Below the pieces are notes generated by a model that did not search any database, was not told the origin of the DNA, and saw nothing but the letters and a program-made list of their open reading frames with translations. A stretch of 11,102 nt of DNA from Oscillospiraceae bacterium (lineage in GTDB: Bacteria; Bacillota; Clostridia; Oscillospirales; Oscillospiraceae): NCBI GenBank assembly GCA_031272845.1, contig JAISTA010000193.1:1-11102 (forward strand), read 5' to 3'. Positions 6,015 through 11,102 of the stretch are shown piece by piece; position 1 is the first letter of the stretch, and each line of letters starts with the position of its first letter. Both the position numbers and the translations under genes were made by a program.

Positions 6015-6313
6015 TGGCCGCGACTGCATATGACATCATCATTCGCCCGATAATTTCGGAGCAATCAATGGAAGACATTGACTCAAAGAAGTACGTCTTT
6101 GAGGTTCTGCCCGGAGCGAATAAAATCCAGATCAAAGAGGCTGTTGAGAAGATTTTCGGCGTAACCGTCGAAAAGGTCAACACCCTGAATTACGACGGCA
6201 AGCTAAAGCGCACAGGCAGGTATCCCGAGGGACGGCGCAAGGCGTGGAAGAAGGCTGTTGTTAAGCTAACGCCCGATTCAAAGAGCATTGAGCTTTTTGA
6301 AGGCATGATTTAG
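6014..6313 (+). CDS. rplW: 50S ribosomal protein L23
   Basis: This 99-residue protein sits at the mouth of the exit tunnel and docks trigger factor and the signal recognition particle. The start YDIIIRPIISEQSM is typical; E16 lies where the conserved glutamate for trigger factor contact is found. The loop with NTLNYDGKLKRTGRYPEGRR and the ending KKAVVKL are also as expected. Its ATG overlaps the rplD stop by one base, and GGAGGTG (5999-6005) lies inside the end of rplD. Confidence 0.97.
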   Translation: MAATAYDIIIRPIISEQSMEDIDSKKYVFEVLPGANKIQIKEAVEKIFGVTVEKVNTLNYDGKLKRTGRYPEGRRKAWKKAVVKLTPDSKSIELFEGMI

Positions 6314-6329
6314 CGGGGAGACTTAAGAA

Positions 6330-7166
6330 ATGTCAATCAAGAATTATAAACCGACGACGCCTGCGCGCCGCAATATGTCGGTCTCCGGGTTCGACGGCGT
6401 AGATAAAAAAGCAAAGCCGATCAAGAGCCTCACGGAGCCGAAGAAAAAGCACGCAGGGCGCAATTCCTACGGCAGAATCACGGTTCGCCATCAGGGCGGC
6501 GGAAACCGTCAGAAATACCGCCTGATAGACTTTAAGCGCGATAAGTTCGACGCGGTCGGCACAGTCCTCCGCTTGGAGTACGACCCGAACCGAACCTCCT
6601 TTATCGCACTCATTGAATATGAGGACGGTGAAAAGCGCTACATCCTGGCTCCTGTAGGCCTGAATCCCGGCGACAAGATCCTTTCGTCAGACGACGCGGA
6701 CATCAAGCCCGGCAACTCGCTGAAGATAAAGAACATCCCGGTCGGTACCATCATCCACAATGTTGAGCTTTCGCCCGGACGCGGCGGACAGATCGTCCGC
6801 TCAGCCGGCGGACAGGCACAGCTTATGGCAAAAGAAGGCGAAATGGCGCAGCTGCGTATGCCGTCGGGCGAGTACAGACTCGTGCGGATCGAGTGCCGCG
6901 CGACGATCGGCCAGATCGGCAACATAGACCATCAGAACGTGTCCATCGGTAAAGCCGGACGCAAACGCCATATGGGCATCCGCCCGACGGTTCGCGGCTC
7001 GGTTATGAACCCGGTAGACCATCCGCACGGCGGCGGCGAGGGCAAAGCCCCGATCGGACGCTCAGGGCCTGTTACCCCATGGGGCAAGCCGACACTCGGA
7101 TACAAGACACGCAAAAAGCACCACCGCACGGATAAGTACATTGTACGCCGCCGCAGCGGGCGCTAA
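6330..7166 (+). CDS. rplB: 50S ribosomal protein L2
   Basis: This 278-residue protein is a core 23S binder needed for subunit joining and for the peptidyl-transferase region. The features seen are KSLTEPKKKHAGRNSYGRITVRHQGG (split here: KSLTEPKKKHAGRN, then SYGRITVRHQGG), the SH3-like middle with SPGRGGQIVRSAGG, and VMNPVDHPHGGGEGK near the C terminus, including the conserved histidine at 231. The end KTRKKHHRTDKYIVRRR is typical. It is spaced 16 nt from rplW behind a GGGGAG site. Confidence 0.98.
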   Translation: MSIKNYKPTTPARRNMSVSGFDGVDKKAKPIKSLTEPKKKHAGRNSYGRITVRHQGGGNRQKYRLIDFKRDKFDAVGTVLRLEYDPNRTSFIALIEYEDGEKRYILAPVGLNPGDKILSSDDADIKPGNSLKIKNIPVGTIIHNVELSPGRGGQIVRSAGGQAQLMAKEGEMAQLRMPSGEYRLVRIECRATIGQIGNIDHQNVSIGKAGRKRHMGIRPTVRGSVMNPVDHPHGGGEGKAPIGRSGPVTPWGKPTLGYKTRKKHHRTDKYIVRRRSGR

Positions 7167-7171
7167 GCAAA

Positions 7172-7177
7172 GGGAGG
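7172..7177 (+). promoter_or_regulatory. Ribosome binding site fixing the rpsS start
   Basis: GGGAGG lies 11 nt before the ATG at 7189. An in-frame TTG at 7141 would overlap rplB and add residues foreign to S19. Confidence 0.8.
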
Positions 7178-7188
7178 TTAACTTAATT

Positions 7189-7461
7189 ATGTCAAGAAGC
7201 GTTAAGAAAGGCCCCTTTGCGGCACCGTATCTTCTCAAGAAAATAGACGCGCTCAACGCGAAAAACGAAAAGCAGGTCATAAAGACCTGGTCGCGCGCGT
7301 CCACGATATTCCCGTCCTTTGTCGGGCACACGCTCGCAGTCCATGACGGACGCAAGCACGTTCCGGTTTACGTGACGGAGGACATGGTCGGTCACAAGCT
7401 CGGTGAGTTTGCGCCGACACGCACCTACCGCGGCCACGCGGGCGGCAAGAACACTAAATAA
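7189..7461 (+). CDS. rpsS: 30S ribosomal protein S19
   Basis: This 90-residue protein of the 30S head works with S13 near the A- and P-site tRNAs. MSRSVKKGPFAAPYLLKKI at the start, TWSRASTIFPSFVGHT in the middle (near 33-48), and the end KLGEFAPTRTYRGHAG are diagnostic. The length is usual for Firmicutes. The stop codon shares its last base with the AGGAGG site of rplV. Confidence 0.97.
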   Translation: MSRSVKKGPFAAPYLLKKIDALNAKNEKQVIKTWSRASTIFPSFVGHTLAVHDGRKHVPVYVTEDMVGHKLGEFAPTRTYRGHAGGKNTK

Positions 7462-7476
7462 GGAGGCGGAAAGCAT

Positions 7477-8130
7477 ATGTCAGAAGAAATCAAAGACGTG
7501 ACGGCCGAAGAGACTGAAGCCGTAACGGAATCCGCCGAAGAAACAGCAGCAGCAGCTGAAGCGACCGAAGCGGTCGAAGAAGCTCCTTCGACGGCCGAAG
7601 AGGCCGCCGAGACAGAGGACGCCGCCGCTGAAGAGGCACCGGCTGAGGAAGCTCCGGCGGAAGAGCCGGCTCCTGAGACAAAGGCCGCAAAGTCTGCGTC
7701 AAAGGGCAAGGCCGCTCCGAAAAAGAAAAAGCAGCAGACCGCCGGACAGCCGCGCAAGCAGTTCAAGGCTCCGAAAACGGTTGACGAGGAAGCGGTCACA
7801 ACGAGCGCGCGCGCGATGTTCGTGCGTATTGCTCCGCGCAAGGTCAAAATCGTCTGCGATCTGGTTCGCGGTAAGGACTACACAACAGCAATCGGACTGC
7901 TGCGCGCAACGCCGAAGGCAGCCTCGAAGATTGTCGAGAAGCTTGTTGTGTCGGCCGCAGCAAACGCGGCGGACAGATACGGCATTAACGTCACCGAAAC
8001 CTACGTTTCGGCGACGCAGGCGGATCCCGGCCCGATTCTCAAGAGAATGATGCCGAGAGCGCAGGGCAGAGGCTTCCGCATCAACAAACGCACATCACAC
8101 GTGACCGTTTCGGTTACGGAAATCAAGTAG
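7477..8130 (+). CDS. rplV: 50S ribosomal protein L22 with long N-terminal extension
   Basis: The last 110 residues or so (about 108-217) are a full L22. They include ARAMFVRIAPRKVKIVCDLV and the tunnel beta-hairpin with DPGPILKRMMPRAQGRGF and INKRTSH, which reaches the exit tunnel near the macrolide site. Ahead of it are about 107 residues not found in ordinary L22. Residues 1-68 are Ala/Glu/Pro-rich with 25 acidic residues and short EEAPAEEAPAEE repeats. Residues 69-100 hold 12 Lys/Arg and no acidic residue. The frame runs unbroken from an AGGAGG site (7461-7466) 10 nt before ATG. I see no good ribosome binding site for an internal start at M114. The extension is surely disordered, and its role is unknown. 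Initiation at a hidden internal start is the main alternative. Confidence 0.95.
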   Translation: MSEEIKDVTAEETEAVTESAEETAAAAEATEAVEEAPSTAEEAAETEDAAAEEAPAEEAPAEEPAPETKAAKSASKGKAAPKKKKQQTAGQPRKQFKAPKTVDEEAVTTSARAMFVRIAPRKVKIVCDLVRGKDYTTAIGLLRATPKAASKIVEKLVVSAAANAADRYGINVTETYVSATQADPGPILKRMMPRAQGRGFRINKRTSHVTVSVTEIK

Positions 8131-8146
8131 GGAGGGGTTAACGGTT

Positions 8147-9079
8147 ATGGGTCAGAAAGTACATCCGCACGGCTTTAGAGTCGGCGTAATCAAAGACTGG
8201 GATTCCCGCTGGTATGCCCGTCCGGACAAGGTCGGAGACCTTGTTGTTGAGGATTATCGTCTGCGCGAGTATCTGCACGGCAAGCTCGGCGCCGCCGGTA
8301 TCCCGAAGATTGAGATTGAGCGCGACAACGCGCGCGTGCGTGTTATAATCCACTGCTCAAAGCCGGGCGTCGTTATCGGACGCAACGGTCAGGAAATCGA
8401 AAAGCTCAAGGCGGAGCTGCAGAAAAGAACGGGCAAAAACATCGCGATTTCAATCGTCGAGGTAAAAAGCCCGGATGCGAACGCACAGCTTGTAGCGGAG
8501 GGCATCGCCCAGAAGCTTGAGCGCCGTATCGGTTTCCGCAAGGCGATGAAAAACTCCATGCAGCGGGCTATGAAGCTCGGTGTGCGCGGAATCAAGGTTA
8601 TGGTGTCCGGCCGTCTCGGCGGCGCGGAAATCGCGCGCAGTGAGACGTACCACGAGGGAACAATCCCTCTGCAGACGCTCCGCGCGGACATCGACTACGG
8701 CTTTGCCGAGGCGAAGACGACCTACGGACGCATCGGCGTCAAGGTTTGGGTATACAACGGCGAGATTCTGTCGCAGACACTTCGCTCCGCGCCCCGCGTT
8801 ATCGAGGCCGGCGGCAAGGCACGCGACAGAAAGCCGAGAGGCGACCGCCGCGCACCCCGCTCCGGCGGGTATCAGGGCGGGCAGCGTTCGGGCGGCTATC
8901 AGGGCGGCCAGCGCACCGGCGGTTACCAGGGCGGACAAGGCTCCGGCGGGTATCAGGGCGGTCAGCGCACAGGCGGCTACCAGGGCGGCGGACAGCGTAC
9001 CGGCTACCAGGGCGGCGCTCCGAGAGCGGATGCCGCGCCGAGAACGGACAGCGCCCCGACAGACGGAGGTAACAGCTAA
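8147..9079 (+). CDS. rpsC: 30S ribosomal protein S3 with C-terminal Gly/Tyr/Gln/Arg repeats
   Basis: S3 sits at the mRNA entry channel of the 30S and contributes to mRNA helicase activity. Residues 1-207 or so are a complete S3: MGQKVHPHGFRVG at the start, a KH domain with VVIGRNGQEIEKLK (GxxG at 78-81), and the C-terminal domain from KAMKNSMQRAMK to GVKVWVYNGEIL. At 310 residues it is well beyond the usual 210-230. The extra tail has an Arg-rich linker (213-238), six repeats of S/T-GGYQGGQR type (239-290) and a short Asp/Pro-rich end (291-310). The tail is predicted disordered; its Gly, Arg and Tyr content resembles RNA-binding low-complexity tails. The last stop base is the first base of rplP. 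GGGAGG lies before the ATG. Confidence 0.96.
   Translation: MGQKVHPHGFRVGVIKDWDSRWYARPDKVGDLVVEDYRLREYLHGKLGAAGIPKIEIERDNARVRVIIHCSKPGVVIGRNGQEIEKLKAELQKRTGKNIAISIVEVKSPDANAQLVAEGIAQKLERRIGFRKAMKNSMQRAMKLGVRGIKVMVSGRLGGAEIARSETYHEGTIPLQTLRADIDYGFAEAKTTYGRIGVKVWVYNGEILSQTLRSAPRVIEAGGKARDRKPRGDRRAPRSGGYQGGQRSGGYQGGQRTGGYQGGQGSGGYQGGQRTGGYQGGGQRTGYQGGAPRADAAPRTDSAPTDGGNS
8861..9016 (+). repeat. 27-bp in-frame tandem repeat in rpsC
   Basis: Six units code for SGGYQGGQR, SGGYQGGQR, TGGYQGGQG, SGGYQGGQR, TGGYQGGGQR and a partial TGYQGG. Codons vary between units (ggt/ggc/ggg, cag/caa, cgt/cgc) while the amino acids stay nearly fixed. This argues for selection on the protein and not for a very recent DNA expansion. 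Confidence 0.9.
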
Positions 9080-9510
9080 TGTTAATGCCTAAAAGAGTTA
9101 AGCACCGCAAGCAGCAGCGCGGCAGAATGACAGGCCGCGCAACTCGCGGAACGGAGATTACGTACGGTCAGTTCGGGCTTGTCGCTCTTGAGCCGGCTTG
9201 GATTACGGCAAATCAGATTGAGGCCGCGCGTATAGCGATGAACCGCTATATGAAGCGCGGAGGCAAGGTTTGGATCACGATTTTCCCGGATAAGCCGGTC
9301 ACAACAAAGCCGGCTGAGACGCGCATGGGCTCCGGTAAAGGTTCTCCCGAATACTGGGTCGCGGTTGTAAAGCCGGGTCGCGTTATGTTCGAGATTGACG
9401 GCGTAACCGAAGAGGTCGCCCGCGAGGCGATCCGTCTTGCGTCCCACAAGCTGCCGGTAAAGACCAAATTTATCATGCGCGAGGCGCAGAAGGCGAGCGG
9501 TGACGAATAA
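9079..9510 (+). CDS. rplP: 50S ribosomal protein L16
   Basis: This 143-residue protein is needed for late 50S maturation and organises the A-site tRNA region. MLMPKRVKHRKQQRGRMTG at the start and KPAETRMGSGKGSPEYWVA in the middle are typical. The arginine in ETRMG is the position hydroxylated in some bacteria. The start at 9079 is preferred over the ATG at 9085, because L16 usually begins MLxPKR and GGAGGT (9065-9070) is better spaced to it. It overlaps rpsC and rpmC by one base each. Confidence 0.97.
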   Translation: MLMPKRVKHRKQQRGRMTGRATRGTEITYGQFGLVALEPAWITANQIEAARIAMNRYMKRGGKVWITIFPDKPVTTKPAETRMGSGKGSPEYWVAVVKPGRVMFEIDGVTEEVAREAIRLASHKLPVKTKFIMREAQKASGDE

Positions 9511-9725
9511 TGAACATTAAAGAAGTCAGAAAAATCAAGGAAGACAAGCTGCCGGAAAGGCTTGAAGAGCTGAAGAAGGATTTGTTTATGCTGCGTGTTC
9601 AGCATGCGACAAACAAGCTCGAAAATCCGATTCGCCTGCGCGAGGTTCGGCGGGATATTGCCCGCGTCAAGACGGAAATCCGCCGCGCGGAGCTTGCTAA
9701 AATCACCAAAGGGGAGGATGCGTAA
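9510..9725 (+). CDS. rpmC: 50S ribosomal protein L29
   Basis: This 71-residue, two-helix protein lies beside L23 at the tunnel exit. MNIKEVRKIKEDKLPERLEE, the FMLRVQHATNKLENP turn and IRLREVRRDIARVKTEI fit the family. The ATG overlaps the rplP stop by one base and the upstream ribosome binding site is weak (GAGCGGTGA), so translation probably depends on coupling to rplP. Confidence 0.96.
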   Translation: MNIKEVRKIKEDKLPERLEELKKDLFMLRVQHATNKLENPIRLREVRRDIARVKTEIRRAELAKITKGEDA

Positions 9726-9727
9726 CT

Positions 9728-9994
9728 ATGGCTCAGGAAAAACGCGATTCACTGCGTAAGACTAAAACCGGTCTTGTCGTTTCAGACAAGATGGAAAAAA
9801 CCATTGTTGTCGCGGTTGCAGACCGCGTCGCGCACCCGCTCTATAAGAAGGTTATGCGCAGGACATACAAATTAAAGGCTCACGATGAGCTTAACGACGC
9901 CAAAATCGGAGACCGCGTGACCGTTATGGAAACGCGCCCCCTGTCAAAGGATAAGCGCTGGCGCCTTGTTGAGATTATCGAGAGAGCGAAGTAG
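9728..9994 (+). CDS. rpsQ: 30S ribosomal protein S17
   Basis: This 88-residue OB-fold protein is a primary 16S rRNA binder in the 30S body. GLVVSDKMEKTIVVAV near 15-30, HPLYKKVMRRTYKLKAHDE and the end RPLSKDKRWRLVEIIERAK are diagnostic. Only 2 nt separate it from rpmC, and its GGGGAGG site lies inside the end of rpmC. Confidence 0.97.
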   Translation: MAQEKRDSLRKTKTGLVVSDKMEKTIVVAVADRVAHPLYKKVMRRTYKLKAHDELNDAKIGDRVTVMETRPLSKDKRWRLVEIIERAK

Positions 9995-10005
9995 GGGGCC
10001 GGAGT

Positions 10006-10374
10006 ATGATTCAACAGGAAAGCTACCTTAAGGTTGCCGACAACACGGGCGCGAAAATCGTAAAGTGCATCCGGGTTCTCGGCGGCTCTAAAAGAAAATA
10101 CGGAAACATCGGCGACGTTATCGTCTGCTCCGTCCGAAAGGCCGCGGCCGGCGGACAGGTCAAAAAGGGCGACGTCGTCAAGGCGGTTATTGTCCGCACC
10201 GTGCGCGGAGTCCGCCGCACGGACGGAACCTATGTCCGGTTTGACGAGAATGCCGCGGTTATAATCCGTGACGACAAGAATCCGCGCGGTACGCGTATCT
10301 TTGGGCCTGTGGCGCGCGAGCTGCGCGACAAGGACTATATGAAGATACTCAGCCTTGCGCCGGAAGTTATATAG
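10006..10374 (+). CDS. rplN: 50S ribosomal protein L14
   Basis: This 122-residue protein lies at the subunit interface beside L3 and L19, and is the docking point of the silencing factor RsfS. MIQQESYLKVADNTGAK, the KKGDVVKAVIVRT stretch and the end GTRIFGPVARELRDKDYMKI are typical, and the length is the family norm. In Firmicutes this is the usual transition from the S10 to the spc genes. Here the gap is 11 nt with no promoter seen, so one transcript likely continues. Confidence 0.98.
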   Translation: MIQQESYLKVADNTGAKIVKCIRVLGGSKRKYGNIGDVIVCSVRKAAAGGQVKKGDVVKAVIVRTVRGVRRTDGTYVRFDENAAVIIRDDKNPRGTRIFGPVARELRDKDYMKILSLAPEVI

Positions 10375-10385
10375 GAGGGACAAAA

Positions 10386-10706
10386 ATGAATATCAAAACA
10401 AACGATACCGTGCTTGTCCTTTCAGGGCGCGACAAGGGCAAGACCGGCAAGGTTCAGTCCGTTAACCCCAAGGCCGGCAAGGCGGTCGTCGAGGGCGTAT
10501 CAGTCGCCTCACGCCACCAGAAGCCGCGCCGTCAGGGCGAAGAGGGCGGTATTATCCAGAAGGAAACGCCGATTTATGTCGCGAAGCTTCAGCTCGTATG
10601 CCCGAAATGCGGAAAAGGCACACGCGTCGGCCACGAGATAACCATCACAAAAGACGGCGGCAAAGACAAAAAGCGCGTTTGTAAAAAATGCGGCGAAAAA
10701 TTTTAG
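10386..10706 (+). CDS. rplX: 50S ribosomal protein L24, four-cysteine form
   Basis: This 106-residue protein is an early assembly initiator that binds the 5' end of 23S rRNA near the tunnel exit. An N-terminal KOW motif reads NDTVLVLSGRDKGKTGKV. The C-terminal part has two CxxC pairs (C72/C75 and C99/C102) that can form a zinc ribbon, as in many Firmicutes L24 proteins; gamma-proteobacterial L24 lacks them. AGGAGG (10373-10378) lies 7 nt before ATG. Confidence 0.97.
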   Translation: MNIKTNDTVLVLSGRDKGKTGKVQSVNPKAGKAVVEGVSVASRHQKPRRQGEEGGIIQKETPIYVAKLQLVCPKCGKGTRVGHEITITKDGGKDKKRVCKKCGEKF

Positions 10707-10718
10707 GGGGGTTGCGAA

Positions 10719-11102
10719 ATGCCGAGACTTAAAACAAAGTATGAGCAGGAAATCGCGCCTGCCTTAATGAAAAAGTTCGAATACAAGTCCGTTATGCAGG
10801 TTCCGCGTGTTGACAAGATCGTTATCAACGTCGGTGCGGGAGACGCAAGAGACAATTCGAAAGCAATTGACGCGATTGCCCGCGACATTACGACAATAAC
10901 CGGTCAAACGGCCGTTGTCACAAAAGCGAAAAAGTCCGTTGCGAACTTTAAGCTCCGCGAGGGCATGGCAATCGGCGTTAAAGTAACGCTGCGCCGCGAA
11001 AAAATGTGGGAATTTCTTGACAGACTGTTCAACGTCGCACTGCCGCGCGTCCGCGATTTTCGCGGAATCTCGGCAAACTCCTTTGACGGACGCGGCAACT
11101 AC
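10719..11102 (+). CDS. rplE: 50S ribosomal protein L5, cut by the window end
   Basis: The first 128 residues are present of about 180 expected. L5 binds 5S rRNA and contacts the P-site tRNA and the 30S head. MPRLKTKYEQEIAPALMKKF, YKSVMQVPRVDKIVINVGAGD, KKSVANFKLREGMAIGVKVT and LPRVRDFRGISANSFDGRGNY are all typical. The frame is open to the last base. A run of G (10706-10711) stands in for a clear ribosome binding site 7 nt before ATG. Confidence 0.97.
   Translation, partial: MPRLKTKYEQEIAPALMKKFEYKSVMQVPRVDKIVINVGAGDARDNSKAIDAIARDITTITGQTAVVTKAKKSVANFKLREGMAIGVKVTLRREKMWEFLDRLFNVALPRVRDFRGISANSFDGRGNY

Noticed and set aside
9085..9087. Alternative ATG for rplP two codons later
   Set aside because: L16 proteins usually begin MLxPKR, and the GGAGGT site is better spaced to 9079.
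8580..9092. Long open frames in other phases and on the other strand over rplV and rpsC
   Set aside because: They are by-products of GC-rich, repetitive coding sequence; L22 and S3 are certain in their own frame.
10894..10901. Third CAATAACC in the window
   Set aside because: It lies within rplE codons and lacks the GGTCAyGTTG flank and the paired stem, so it is a chance match.

Overview
The window is a bacterial chromosomal segment of moderately high GC. It is dominated by the S10 ribosomal-protein operon running into the spc operon, all on the + strand. The gene order is rpsJ-rplC-rplD-rplW-rplB-rpsS-rplV-rpsC-rplP-rpmC-rpsQ-rplN-rplX-rplE. That order, the GGAGG-type ribosome binding sites, the four-cysteine L24 and the near-consensus sigma-A promoters all suggest a Firmicute. 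I infer a Clostridia lineage, possibly Oscillospirales-like; the finer placement is a guess.

Layout. Positions 1-595 hold no convincing gene, only small inverted repeats. A short gene pair follows: plsY (596-1282, acyl-phosphate:glycerol-3-phosphate acyltransferase) and a fumarylacetoacetate-hydrolase-family enzyme (1320-1964). The pair is closed by tandem hairpins and a rho-independent terminator (2006-2046). A strong promoter at 2186-2214 overlaps one arm of an inverted repeat and is followed at once by a terminator-like hairpin. It drives a 504-residue protein with an N-terminal helix-turn-helix and an unrecognised body (2290-3804).

A consensus promoter (3858-3886) then starts the S10 operon, with a leader of about 307 nt before rpsJ. 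Between rpsJ and rplC is a 223-nt gap, unusual inside this operon. It contains a GC hairpin and two copies of one RNA-like element. Each copy has the same flanks (GGTCAyGTTG ... CAACCAATAACC) around a stem whose inner pairs differ between copies but still pair. I regard this as the best candidate for an undescribed regulatory RNA in the window. From rplC onward the genes are tightly packed, with gaps of 2-16 nt or 1-nt overlaps.

Two adjacent r-protein genes carry unusual low-complexity extensions. L22 has about 107 extra N-terminal residues, first acidic Ala/Glu/Pro and then Lys-rich. S3 has about 100 extra C-terminal residues containing six GGYQGGQR-type repeats. The other r-proteins have ordinary family lengths. 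The window ends inside rplE.
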